A DNA stretch of 18,735 nt from NCBI GenBank assembly GCA_003486705.1, contig DNGE01000060.1:1916-20650 (forward strand), written 5' to 3'. The notes under the pieces are model-generated. The model saw nothing but the letters and a program-made list of their open reading frames with translations, searched no databases and was not told where the DNA came from. This DNA comes from Bacillota bacterium. GTDB lineage: Bacteria > Bacillota_I > Bacilli_A > MOL361 > Turicibacteraceae. The number at the start of each line of letters is the position of its first letter. Within the stretch, counting starts at the first letter, position 1. A program made the translations under genes and the position numbers. Below, piece after piece: positions 6,563 through 14,691 of this stretch.

Positions 6563-8633
6563 TTAATGACACCATCCCTATCACTTCAATTTCCACATGA
6601 TTTGGTACATCATTTAACGATAGAACCGGAACGAATGGAAACGTCATTTCAATTAATTTTCTAAATGCTGGTCTAATTTTGGGTGAAGATAATATGACCG
6701 GATTTTTTTGTTGCATCATCGCAATATCTAAATGATGCTGAATCGATTGAAACACCCTTGTTGTCACATCCGGTGCAAGAGCCGGAAATGATCCTTGGAA
6801 CGAGCGTTGTATATTATTAGAAATTAATTCTTCAAGCGTTGGATCAATCGTTAACACTTCTAATCCATTAAACTCATTTGTATACGGTTGGACGATACTT
6901 CGATTTAAGCGATGACGCACATACTCTGTTAGTAACTCTGAATCTTTTGTTGTTGGTGCAAAATCAGCTAATGTTTCTAAAATTGTTGCTAAGTCACGAA
7001 TATTAACATTTTCCTTTAATAAATTCTTTAAGATTTTTTGTAAATCTCCAAGTGACACTAACTCCGGAATAACATCTTCAACTACACTCGGTTGACGTTC
7101 TTTAAGTGATTCAATCATTGCTTTAACATCTTGACGACCTAGTAATTCATGCGAATGAGATTTCATTAACTCCTTCATATGTGTGATCAGAACTGTACAA
7201 TCGTCAACTGTTGTATAGCCTAAATCTTCAGCTTTAGACTTTAGTCTCTCGTTAACCCACTTTGCCTTTAACCCAAAGGCTGGCTCAACTGTATCAATTC
7301 CATCTAATAAGATTTCATCGCCAAACGGATTCATAACTAAGTATTGTGAATGATATACCTCACCTCTACCGACTGTGTTTCCTTTAATCTTAATCACATA
7401 TTCATTTGGATTTAACATTAAATTATCACGTAAACGAATCGGTTGAACGACTAATCCAATTTCGTTTGCTAGTTGACGACGAACTTGTAAAATTCGTTCT
7501 AAAACATCATCCCCACTTTCATTATCCACAAGTGGTATTAAGGCATAACCAAATTCAATTTCAAACACTTCAACGTTAACGTAACGGCCAATTTCTTCAA
7601 CTGGCCCGGGTAAATCTGGTTCTACATCAACTAAATCAACTTGTTGCTCCGTTTGAGCATTTGTCTTTTCACCTTCAATTAATAAATAAGCTGTTACTCC
7701 CGCTGCAACCGATAAAATCATAAATGGTACAAATGGTAAGCCTGGTACTAAGGCAAAGATAAATAGTACGCCTGATGTAATCGCAATTGTTTTGGGAATC
7801 GATAACATCTGTCTTGATACTTCTTGACCTAAGTTATTTTCAGAGGCAGTTCGGGTAACGATAATACCAGATGCAACTGAAATTAATAAGGCTGGTACTT
7901 GTGAAACAAGTCCGTCACCAATAGTAAGTAATCCAAACTTCTGCATAGCATCCATTGCACCATAACCCTTCATTGTAAAGATTAAAATCCCTCCAATAAA
8001 GTTAATTAAGACAACAATAATCCCTGCAATGGCATCCCCTTTTACAAACTTAGATGCCCCATCCATCGCCCCATAAAATTCAGCCTCTACTTGAATCTCA
8101 TGACGACGTCGTCGCGCTTGCTCTTCATTAATTAATCCAGAGTTTAAATCTGCATCAATACTCATCTGCTTTCCTGGCATTGCATCAAGTGTAAACCTTG
8201 CTGCAACTTCAGCAACACGACTTGAACCATTTGTAATAACTAAGAATTGCACAATCACAATAATAATAAAAATAACGGATCCAACAACAATATCTCCTTG
8301 AGTCACAAACTGACCAAATGACGTGACTACCTCACCAGGATTTCCTGTTGATAAAATTAAACGAGTTGAAGATATATTAAGCGCTAGGCGAAATAAAGTT
8401 GTTACTAATAACAATGTTGGAAAAACTGAAAAGTCTAACACACTTTTCGAAAAGATTGTCATCATTAAAATAATAACAGCTAGTGAGATATTTAATGTTA
8501 AAGCTAAATCTAATAAAAATGGTGGTAATGGAATGATGATAAGCGCAATTACCAAAATAAAAACTAATCCGATTAATACATCGCTGTTTTGTTTAATTAA
8601 TTTAAAAATTTTATGATTTGTAAGATTGTTCAT
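6552..8633 (-). CDS. flhA: Flagellar export gate protein FlhA
   Basis: This 693-aa inner-membrane protein forms the nonameric export gate and its cytoplasmic ring docks chaperone-substrate complexes. The N-terminal half has eight predicted membrane helices. The conserved FHIPEP cytoplasmic loop is clear at about 146-177 (RFTLDAMPGKQMSIDADLN, ending in a basic RRRR). The C-terminal half (from about 330) is the cytoplasmic domain. I chose the ATG at 8633, 7 bases after AGGGGTGA; the in-frame ATG at 8660 lies upstream of that site and is unlikely. The gene is separated from flhB by a 248-base gap with a probable terminator, so flhA may begin a separate transcript carrying flhF, flhG, PilZ, sigD and the rod genes. 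Confidence 0.97.
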   Translation of the reverse strand: MNNLTNHKIFKLIKQNSDVLIGLVFILVIALIIIPLPPFLLDLALTLNISLAVIILMMTIFSKSVLDFSVFPTLLLVTTLFRLALNISSTRLILSTGNPGEVVTSFGQFVTQGDIVVGSVIFIIIVIVQFLVITNGSSRVAEVAARFTLDAMPGKQMSIDADLNSGLINEEQARRRRHEIQVEAEFYGAMDGASKFVKGDAIAGIIVVLINFIGGILIFTMKGYGAMDAMQKFGLLTIGDGLVSQVPALLISVASGIIVTRTASENNLGQEVSRQMLSIPKTIAITSGVLFIFALVPGLPFVPFMILSVAAGVTAYLLIEGEKTNAQTEQQVDLVDVEPDLPGPVEEIGRYVNVEVFEIEFGYALIPLVDNESGDDVLERILQVRRQLANEIGLVVQPIRLRDNLMLNPNEYVIKIKGNTVGRGEVYHSQYLVMNPFGDEILLDGIDTVEPAFGLKAKWVNERLKSKAEDLGYTTVDDCTVLITHMKELMKSHSHELLGRQDVKAMIESLKERQPSVVEDVIPELVSLGDLQKILKNLLKENVNIRDLATILETLADFAPTTKDSELLTEYVRHRLNRSIVQPYTNEFNGLEVLTIDPTLEELISNNIQRSFQGSFPALAPDVTTRVFQSIQHHLDIAMMQQKNPVILSSPKIRPAFRKLIEMTFPFVPVLSLNDVPNHVEIEVIGMVSLNAN

Positions 8634-8660
8634 CTTGCTCTCACCCCTACTGTTACACAT

Positions 8661-8837
8661 ACTCTATAGAAACAAATAATAAATTCCTATATTTTAAAAC
8701 AACCTAAGTAACTAATATTCTTTTATTACTAAGATATCCTATCGTTTCAATTAGACGGCATACCTTGTTAACGCCTAATTTAGACTTATAGATATAAACA
8801 TTGTTATAAGTGTCTTTCTAATATCCAAACGATTTTT
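8661..8837 (-). promoter_or_regulatory. AT-rich structured leader upstream of flhA
   Basis: The region downstream of the flhB terminator and upstream of flhA has no gene. Three inverted repeats lie in series: 8782-8790 with 8805-8815 (9-bp stem with a 2-base bulge), 8749-8757 with 8772-8780 (9 bp with one wobble pair, 14-base loop), and 8704-8711 with 8726-8733 (8 bp with one mismatch). A promoter for flhA is expected here, but I find only a weak candidate: TTGAAA (minus strand, 8751-8746) followed after 16 bases by TAATAA. I recognise no known riboswitch. A regulated leader is inferred from structure and position only. Confidence 0.4.
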
Positions 8838-8880
8838 AAAAAAAGACTAAGCCCCTTACTCTAAATGACTGGCTCATATC
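8838..8880 (-). terminator. Probable intrinsic terminator between flhB and flhA
   Basis: On the minus strand, arms at 8880-8871 and 8853-8845 (GGCTTAGTC) form a 9-bp stem with a bulged A and two G-U pairs. The stem is followed at once by seven T residues (8844-8838). The loop is rather long (17 bases), so it may be only partially efficient. It starts 28 bases after the flhB stop codon. Confidence 0.6.
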
Positions 8881-8908
8881 GTAAAAATATATTAAATCTT
8901 GTGTGGAC

Positions 8909-10123
8909 TTATCTTTTATTTCTTTCCATTTTATAAACAATAGCTAAAATTTCGGCCACCGCTTGATATAAATCAACTGGAATTTCATCATCAATTTCTA
9001 CTGTACGATATAACGTTCTTGCCAGTGGTTTATTTTCAATAATCGGTACATGATATTCTTTTGCTAATTCTTTAATTTTTTGAGCTTTATAATCAAGTCC
9101 TTTTGCCATAACTTTTGGAATCATATCTGCATTTGAGTCATATTTAATAGCAACCGCAAAGTGGGTTGGATTCGTCACAATAACTGTTGAATCTGATACG
9201 GCTTCAACCATACGCGACATTGCCATTTCACGTTGTTTTTGACGACGCTTCCCTTTAATGAACGGATCCCCTTCCATTTGCTTATACTCTTCTTTTAGTT
9301 CTTGCTTTGACATTCGTAAATTTCTCATAAAATCAAACCGTTGAAAACCATAATCTATTGCCGCAATCACACCAACTAATATAATAATTTGTAAGATAAA
9401 TGACTGCGTCAAATTTCCAAGCGTTTCTAAACTCGTCATATAATTCATATACGGTAACTTCATTAAATCAGATACATGACTTTTAACAAACGAAATACTC
9501 ACATAAGCGACAACAACTAACTTCACCACATTCTTAGCAAAATCAAAAAAACGTTTCATCGTAAACATATTTTTTAATCCCTTTATTGGGTTAATTTTAT
9601 CAAAGGATGGTTTCATTGTTTCACCCGTAAGTAAGAATCCTGTTTGAACTAAATTAGCAGCTACCCCAGCTATGAGCAAAGGCACAAAAATTAAAACGAT
9701 TATCTTTGAATAAAAATTAATGGCTGTCATTAATAATGAATTAGAACTAGAATATATTAAATTTGTATGATGACTATTCTCTAAAAAATAAATCATCAAA
9801 TCTTTAACATTCTCAATAATAATGGGTCCAAATACAAGCACTAATCCAAAGGCAGAAATAAGTGTAATAAAGTTATTCACATCCGAACTTTTAGGAATCT
9901 GCCCCTTTTTTCTTGCGTCTTTAATTTTTTTAGGAGATGCTTTTTCTGTTTTATCGCCACCCTCAGCAGCAAAAAACATTAAACCAACACGCCAAGAATC
10001 AAACTCATCCCTAACGTCATTTAAAGTACCTAATGCAAACTCAAATTGCCACTCTTGTCGAACTGTTTTCTGAACCAAAACCAGTGTTAGACCACTTATT
10101 AACATAAATACATATAACAACAT
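8909..10123 (-). CDS. flhB: Flagellar export switch protein FlhB with N-terminal membrane extension
   Basis: FlhB switches export specificity from hook to filament by self-cleavage at NPTH, present here at about residues 318-321, followed by an 83-residue FlhB-C domain. The typical family start corresponds to VGLMFFAAEGGDKTEKASPKK, but here about 48 residues precede that core. They begin with a hydrophobic helix (MLLYVFMLISGLTLVLV) then a charged stretch. I chose the ATG at 10123 (404 aa) because AAGAGGTG lies 6 bases upstream. An internal ATG at 9979 would give a normal 356-aa FlhB but has no visible ribosome-binding site. The first two thirds of the core has four membrane helices. The gene follows fliR by 17 bases and is followed by a probable terminator. 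Identity is certain; the real N-terminus is the open point. Confidence 0.93.
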   Translation of the reverse strand: MLLYVFMLISGLTLVLVQKTVRQEWQFEFALGTLNDVRDEFDSWRVGLMFFAAEGGDKTEKASPKKIKDARKKGQIPKSSDVNNFITLISAFGLVLVFGPIIIENVKDLMIYFLENSHHTNLIYSSSNSLLMTAINFYSKIIVLIFVPLLIAGVAANLVQTGFLLTGETMKPSFDKINPIKGLKNMFTMKRFFDFAKNVVKLVVVAYVSISFVKSHVSDLMKLPYMNYMTSLETLGNLTQSFILQIIILVGVIAAIDYGFQRFDFMRNLRMSKQELKEEYKQMEGDPFIKGKRRQKQREMAMSRMVEAVSDSTVIVTNPTHFAVAIKYDSNADMIPKVMAKGLDYKAQKIKELAKEYHVPIIENKPLARTLYRTVEIDDEIPVDLYQAVAEILAIVYKMERNKR

Positions 10124-10140
10124 GATCAACACCTCTTACC

Positions 10141-10905
10141 CTAACTAATCATTTTCATGACTTCATCTAAAACCGTTAAAACATTTTCGAGTGCAAACGA
10201 TACGGTTCTTAATACACCGCCTGCAAGTAACATAAATACCCCAAAACTTGTAAGTAACTTTAATGGCATTCCAAGTAAAAAGACATTCATTTGTGGAACG
10301 GCACGTGAAATCATTCCGAGTACAATATCAACAAAGAAAATAATAATTCCGATTGGCAATGCAATTTGTAACCCAATCAAGAAACTCTTTGTTGCTAAAA
10401 ATATAATACTTTGTGCACTAAAAGCAATCGTATAATCTAATCCTACTGGGAAGATATATAAACTATTTACAATTCCTTTAATTAAGAAATGTGGCCCTTG
10501 CATACTAAAAAATAATACGACCCCTAACCAGTTAAAAACCGTACTGTACAATGAGGTGTTCGCTCCGGTTAAAGGATCGTAGCTCGACGCCATCTTTAGA
10601 CCGGCTATTGTATCAATAAAATCACCACCACTTTGGATAGCTAAGAAAATAATATTTGAACTTAACCCCAAAACAGCGCCAACAAAAACCTCATTTATTA
10701 CAAGCATAGCGAACGATAAAAATGATTCAGTTTCAATTACACTTACTGGTGTAATAATCGACGCCATGTATGTTAACACAACCACAATGGCAAGTTTCAC
10801 TTGATTAGGAATTTGCTTCATACTCATAATTGGAATAGTGGTAAAAAATGCGCCTAGTCTAGCTAAGATTAGTAGAAAAAATATAATGTAACTTTGTGCT
10901 ATCAT
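10141..10905 (-). CDS. fliR: Flagellar export apparatus membrane protein FliR
   Basis: This 254-aa polytopic membrane protein has about six hydrophobic helices, the normal length for FliR. It contains the family features FFTTIPIMSMKQIPNQVKLA (about residues 20-39) and a conserved middle stretch IQSGGDFIDTIAGLKMASSY. In structures of the family it combines with FliP and FliQ as the export gate core (FliP5-FliQ4-FliR1). The ATG at 10905 lies just after GGTGGAT; FliQ ends 12 bases upstream. In some Clostridia FliR is fused to FlhB; here they are separate genes. Confidence 0.95.
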   Translation of the reverse strand: MIAQSYIIFFLLILARLGAFFTTIPIMSMKQIPNQVKLAIVVVLTYMASIITPVSVIETESFLSFAMLVINEVFVGAVLGLSSNIIFLAIQSGGDFIDTIAGLKMASSYDPLTGANTSLYSTVFNWLGVVLFFSMQGPHFLIKGIVNSLYIFPVGLDYTIAFSAQSIIFLATKSFLIGLQIALPIGIIIFFVDIVLGMISRAVPQMNVFLLGMPLKLLTSFGVFMLLAGGVLRTVSFALENVLTVLDEVMKMIS

Positions 10906-10917
10906 CTCTTATCCACC

Positions 10918-11187
10918 CTATTTCATAAGGAGTCCAATATATTCATACATGCGCTCAAAAAATCCAGTGAGTGTATTAATAAAGTAAGGGCCCATTATCA
11001 TTAGTACTAAAATAACTGAAATTAATTTTGGCACAAAGGTTAGTGTTTGTTCTTGAATTTGTGTTGTTGCTTGAAAAATACTAATAATTAATCCAACAAT
11101 CATTGAGATACCTACAATTGGACCTGCTACCATAAACAATGTCATAAAAGCATCTTGCATAATAGTTAATAATAAATTTTCTGTCAT
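10918..11187 (-). CDS. fliQ: Flagellar export apparatus membrane protein FliQ
   Basis: This 89-aa protein has two hydrophobic helices (about residues 12-36 and 50-72), separated by IFQATTQIQEQTLTFVPK, a sequence typical of FliQ. Length is normal (about 89 aa). It is a subunit of the FliPQR core complex. The ATG follows AAAGGGGTGA by 6 bases. It lies between fliP (15 bases) and fliR (12 bases) in the standard order. Confidence 0.96.
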   Translation of the reverse strand: MTENLLLTIMQDAFMTLFMVAGPIVGISMIVGLIISIFQATTQIQEQTLTFVPKLISVILVLMIMGPYFINTLTGFFERMYEYIGLLMK

Positions 11188-11202
11188 GACTTCTCACCCC
11201 TT

Positions 11203-11934
11203 TTAATGTGCAAAACTTTCAACTAGTGATTGAACGACGAGATACCAGCCATCGATTAAGACAAATAATAATATCTTAAATGGTAGTGAAATTAAGACCG
11301 GTGGTAACATCATCATCCCCATTGAAAGCAAGACAGATGAGACAATAAAATCAATAACAATAAACGGAATTAAAATTAAGAATCCAATTTCAAACGCAGT
11401 TTTCAACTCACTCAAAATAAAGCTTGGAATAATTATATATAGTGGTAATTCATCTGCTGTTTCAGGAATATCAATATCACTTAATCCAACAAACAGTTCT
11501 AAATCTTTAGAGCGTGTATTTTTAAGCATAAATTGTTTAATTGGCTCTTGAATATTAACAACAAATTCATCTTGTGATATGATGCCTTCTGAATACGGAT
11601 CAAGCGCTTCTGTTTTCATCTCATCGATAACAGGTGCCATAATAAAGAAGGTTAAAAATAAAGCAATACCGATTAAGACTTGATTGGGTGGTGTCGTTTG
11701 TGTTCCAAGTCCATTTCTCAGTAAGGAAAATGTAATAATTGTTCTTGTAAATGATGTCATGGTTAAAACAATTGAAGGTAATAACGTTAAAAACGTTAAT
11801 AAAACTAAGATTTGAAGCGTTGATGATAATTCTTCTGGTCCTGTCGCCTCCGTAATACTAGCTGCCTTAATTGAGACATTACCTACTAATAACGCTGCTA
11901 TAAACAAGGTTGATTTTAAACTTTTTTTTCTCAT
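11203..11934 (-). CDS. fliP: Flagellar export apparatus membrane protein FliP
   Basis: I chose the ATG at 11934 (243 aa), which overlaps the fliO stop as ATGA; an in-frame GTG at 11943 is less likely. The N-terminus MRKKSLKSTLFIAALLVG followed by NVSIKAASI looks like a cleavable signal peptide, as known for FliP. The family core TSFTRTIITFSLLRNGLG (about residues 63-80) with QTTPPNQVLIGIALFLTFF follows. Several further helices complete the protein, with a hydrophilic periplasmic loop at about 110-160. FliP is a main component of the FliPQR export gate core. Normal length and gene order; no oddity seen. Confidence 0.96.
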   Translation of the reverse strand: MRKKSLKSTLFIAALLVGNVSIKAASITEATGPEELSSTLQILVLLTFLTLLPSIVLTMTSFTRTIITFSLLRNGLGTQTTPPNQVLIGIALFLTFFIMAPVIDEMKTEALDPYSEGIISQDEFVVNIQEPIKQFMLKNTRSKDLELFVGLSDIDIPETADELPLYIIIPSFILSELKTAFEIGFLILIPFIVIDFIVSSVLLSMGMMMLPPVLISLPFKILLFVLIDGWYLVVQSLVESFAH

Positions 11935-12275
11935 TTCTTCCACTGTTCCTTTAATTTTGCAATATGCTTTGCAGCATCAAAAGCATTCATTGTTTGTAAA
12001 CTCTGAGCATTTGGCTGCATCGCATTCACTTCTTCAGGTGTTAACTCTTTTAATAATGTTACCTGCTCATCTGTGCTACCGATAAGCAAATAACTTTCTC
12101 CAACTTTTACAATAGATACAATTCCTTTAGGAGACACCCTTAATTGTTCAATCACTTGTAAAAATCGTTTTCCACCTGTTTGATTAATAAATGTTTGTGA
12201 ATATTTAAGACTCACATAAATTAGTCCAATGATAATTGGAAAAATAATAATGAGTTTAATCCATGCTTCTTGCAT
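11931..12275 (-). CDS. fliO: Flagellar export assembly protein FliO (FliZ)
   Basis: This 114-aa protein has one N-terminal membrane helix (WIKLIIIFPIIIGLIYVSL, about residues 5-23) and a small cytoplasmic domain with LRVSPKGIVSIVKVGESYLL, typical of the FliO/FliZ family. FliO assists assembly of the FliP ring. The ribosome-binding site is weak (AAGTGA some way upstream of the ATG). It overlaps fliP by 4 bases (ATGA). It follows fliL directly, with no fliM or fliN/fliY between, unlike B. subtilis. Assignment rests on hydropathy, the SPKG-type segment and its position before fliP. Confidence 0.85.
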   Translation of the reverse strand: MQEAWIKLIIIFPIIIGLIYVSLKYSQTFINQTGGKRFLQVIEQLRVSPKGIVSIVKVGESYLLIGSTDEQVTLLKELTPEEVNAMQPNAQSLQTMNAFDAAKHIAKLKEQWKK

Positions 12276-12314
12276 GTGTGAATCACTTACTTTCTCTCAT
12301 AATTAACAAAGTTT

Positions 12315-12761
12315 TTATTGATAAAGGAAATCTGTAAAGTAAACCTCTGTAATAATGATTTCTTCAAGCAACAAGTTAACTTCATTCATAATTTCTAACT
12401 CCACTTGTTTTGTAAATTCAACTGTACTAATCTCAGATAAGGTTTTACTTCTTAAGATTTCAACAATAGTTGCTTTTATTAAAACCTCATTTGATTGAAT
12501 AATCTCTGTATTTTCTGAATTATCGTACTCAAGACTTAAATTCGTTTTTAAATAGTGTTTTGTGTTTTCATCAGCCAAATTGACATGAATCCCTTCAAAT
12601 GGGTAAAACAATACTTCAGTTTTCTCTGGTACTAAATTAGTCGCAAATTCTACTAAAGGATCTTTAAAAATAATCCCTAACATTAAAAGTAACAATAAAT
12701 TCCCCACTGCAATCATGATAACCCAGGGGTTCACTTTTTTCTTCTCTTCCACTTCACTCAT
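12315..12761 (-). CDS. fliL: Flagellar basal-body-associated protein FliL
   Basis: This 148-aa protein has a short charged N-terminus (MSEVEEKKKVNPW), one membrane helix (about residues 12-30) and an extracytoplasmic domain. That domain contains FEGIHVNLADENTKHYLKTN and ends in the typical IIITEVYFTDFLYQ. FliL forms rings around stator units and supports torque. The ATG follows GGAGG by 8 bases. It lies 22 bases after motB, consistent with co-expression with the stator. Confidence 0.9.
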   Translation of the reverse strand: MSEVEEKKKVNPWVIMIAVGNLLLLLMLGIIFKDPLVEFATNLVPEKTEVLFYPFEGIHVNLADENTKHYLKTNLSLEYDNSENTEIIQSNEVLIKATIVEILRSKTLSEISTVEFTKQVELEIMNEVNLLLEEIIITEVYFTDFLYQ

Positions 12762-12783
12762 AACGTCATCCTCCGTTTCCTAT

Positions 12784-13641
12784 CTATTCACCAACAATAA
12801 CATCTGCCAGTTTTTTTATTTCTTCAGGGGATGCTTCAATTAAGAAATTAACACGACGATTTTCTGCTCGTCCTTCCTCTGTATCATTTGAAGCAATTGG
12901 ATAATACTCGCCATAACTAGTACATGTAAAACGAGTCGGATTAGCCCCTTTTATCGTATAATAACGCACAACAGCACAAGAACGGGCTGCCGCTAACTCC
13001 CAGTTACTTGGGAAGTTATTCGTATTAATTGGTACATTATCGGTATGTCCAATTATTCGTACAGCATTATCAAATTTATCAAAGAGTGTGCCTAAACGGT
13101 CAAGCGTTGAAAGACTTTGTGGCTTAATTTCAGCCTTCCCCATATCAAAGAAAATTGTTTCTTTAATATCAAGCAATATTCCTTCTTCTACAATTTCAAC
13201 CTTAACATCAGACTCTAAACCTTGGCCTGTTAAATACCCCACAACAATGCCATGTAATTCTTTCATCTCTTCATCAATTTCAGTTTCATCTTTTTCTACT
13301 TCTAGTTCTATTTCTCCATCTACCACTTCATCGCCTTCACTTTCATTTTTGTTAGGGTTTTGTGATGGAAATGGAAATTCAGCATCGGTATTCCCTTCTT
13401 CAGGGCTAATTTCATTAAGTAAATCTTTATCTTCTACACTCGGATTATCAAAGATTGTTTCACCATTACTTCCAACTAACGCATTTTGAATAGAATTTAT
13501 AATGATTTGATATTTTTCATCTTCGATACTCGACATCGCAAATAACATAATAAAGAAACAAAGAAGTAACGTCATTAAATCTGAAAATGTAACGATCCAA
13601 GTACTACCGCCACCTTCAGCTGGCTTTTTTTTTCGTCTCAT
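12784..13641 (-). CDS. motB: Flagellar stator protein MotB
   Basis: I chose the ATG at 13641 (285 aa), 5 bases after AGGTGA; an in-frame GTG at 13650 lies inside that site. The start MRRKKKPAEGGG is basic, followed by a single membrane helix. That helix begins FSDLMTLLLCFFIMLFAM, with the ion-binding aspartate at about D21. An acidic linker (about residues 60-125, many E and D) precedes the OmpA-like peptidoglycan-binding domain (about 150-275), with IIGHTDNVPI, NWELAAARSCAVVRYY and GRAENRRVNF. It anchors the stator to the cell wall and conducts ions with MotA. Whether the ion is H+ or Na+ cannot be told from this sequence. It is 10 bases from motA. Confidence 0.94.
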   Translation of the reverse strand: MRRKKKPAEGGGSTWIVTFSDLMTLLLCFFIMLFAMSSIEDEKYQIIINSIQNALVGSNGETIFDNPSVEDKDLLNEISPEEGNTDAEFPFPSQNPNKNESEGDEVVDGEIELEVEKDETEIDEEMKELHGIVVGYLTGQGLESDVKVEIVEEGILLDIKETIFFDMGKAEIKPQSLSTLDRLGTLFDKFDNAVRIIGHTDNVPINTNNFPSNWELAAARSCAVVRYYTIKGANPTRFTCTSYGEYYPIASNDTEEGRAENRRVNFLIEASPEEIKKLADVIVGE

Positions 13642-13651
13642 GTTATTCACC

Positions 13652-14452
13652 TCACACGTATTCTTTTTCTGTTTCTACGTTGAAGTTTAATTTTTCTTCA
13701 GGTGATAAATATGTGGCTAATGTGTCTTTAACTACACGTGGATTTACACCACTTTGAATCATGACAACACCTTCGAGAATAATTCCTTTAAACATGATCT
13801 CTTTAGCTGTTTTTTGACGTAAGTTTTCTGTAACTGGATCAAAAATTAAGTTTTGGAAGAATGAACCGTAAAATGTCGTAATTAACGCTGTCGCCATCCC
13901 GGCACCTAATGATTCTGGATCACCTGCACCTAAATCCCCAAGCATAACGATAAGTCCAATTACTGTTCCAAGCATCCCAAACCCTGGTGCTAATGAACCC
14001 CATTTAGCAAGGACACCTTGTAAATGTTCATGACGCCCTTCTAGTGCGTCAAGTTCTGTATTTAAGGCACGACGAATTTCTTCTGCTTCAGATCCATCAA
14101 TGACTAATTGTAATCCATTTACTACAAACTCATCTTCAATATCCGGCAACTTATTTTCTAATGACAAAATCCCTTCACGTTTAGCCTGCATAGATAATTG
14201 TTCAAATTGATTAACCATTTCGACTAAATCATATTTTTGGTCACTTGTTAAAATTAAAAATAACTTCGGGATTTTCTTTAAATCCTTAAGTGGATATACA
14301 ATCGCTAATGCACATAATGATCCTACAAGAACGATTAATAATGAACTAATTGAAATGAACATCATAATCGTTCCACCTGAATCAAAAATACCGAAGAAAA
14401 TAATTCCGATACCGAGTAACATGGCTATTAGCGGGAAAAAATCTTTTTTCAT
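13652..14452 (-). CDS. motA: Flagellar stator protein MotA
   Basis: I chose the ATG at 14452 (266 aa), which shares one base with the flbD stop (TGATG); the GTG at 14455 is the alternative. There are four membrane helices: two at the N-terminus (about residues 6-24 and 33-52) and two after a cytoplasmic loop (about 145-200). The family motif WGSLAPGFGMLGTVIGLIV begins the third helix. The loop holds the charged residues (for example EGRHEHL) used for contact with the rotor. MotA forms the outer ring of the stator with MotB. Here the stator is encoded inside the fla cluster, as in many Clostridia, whereas B. subtilis keeps motAB elsewhere. Confidence 0.94.
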   Translation of the reverse strand: MKKDFFPLIAMLLGIGIIFFGIFDSGGTIMMFISISSLLIVLVGSLCALAIVYPLKDLKKIPKLFLILTSDQKYDLVEMVNQFEQLSMQAKREGILSLENKLPDIEDEFVVNGLQLVIDGSEAEEIRRALNTELDALEGRHEHLQGVLAKWGSLAPGFGMLGTVIGLIVMLGDLGAGDPESLGAGMATALITTFYGSFFQNLIFDPVTENLRQKTAKEIMFKGIILEGVVMIQSGVNPRVVKDTLATYLSPEEKLNFNVETEKEYV

Positions 14453-14652
14453 CACTTCACCCCAATTTCTTTGTTATAAATTTTCTTTTTATACGCAACG
14501 ATACGGTCAACAATTTGATCGCCACTTTCTATGACACGAATTGTTTTCCCATCATTTAATGTAATTAACGTGTCTGATTCCATTTCAATTCGCTCGATCA
14601 AATCACTGTTTAAATAAAATCCAGTCCCATTTAATTTCGTTAACAAAATCAT
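14452..14652 (-). CDS. flbD: Flagellar protein FlbD (SwrD)
   Basis: This 66-aa protein matches the small FlbD/SwrD family: MILLTKLNGTGFYLNSDLIE at the start, then LITLNDGKTIRVIES and a basic C-terminal part. In B. subtilis the homologue (SwrD, YlzI) raises motor power and swarming. The ATG follows GGGGGAG by 6 bases. It lies 118 bases after flgE, beyond a strong hairpin, and overlaps motA by one base. Its coupling to motA fits a stator-related role. Confidence 0.9.
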   Translation of the reverse strand: MILLTKLNGTGFYLNSDLIERIEMESDTLITLNDGKTIRVIESGDQIVDRIVAYKKKIYNKEIGVK

Positions 14653-14691
14653 CTTTTAGCTCCCCCTATTTATTAACTTTTTAATACGATT

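Noticed and set aside
8634..8660. Alternative FlhA start at 8660, nine residues upstream
   Set aside because: The ribosome-binding site AGGGGTGA lies between the two ATG codons and serves the one at 8633; the extra residues do not resemble FlhA.
8740..8890. Sigma-D promoters around CGATA-like sequences at 8886-8879 and 8746-8739 (minus strand)
   Set aside because: The -10 parts match 5-6 of 8 positions, but no TAAA lies at 14-16 bases upstream of either.
8661..8908. Known riboswitch, for example a c-di-GMP (GEMM) element as found before some clostridial flagellar genes
   Set aside because: I looked for the conserved GEMM core and other familiar motifs on the minus strand and saw none; the region is far too AT-rich for that fold.
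13088..13489. Plus-strand frame of 133 codons opposite motB
   Set aside because: It is a Ser/Pro/Thr-rich shadow of the acidic MotB linker, whose GAA/GAT codons read as TTC/ATC on the other strand.
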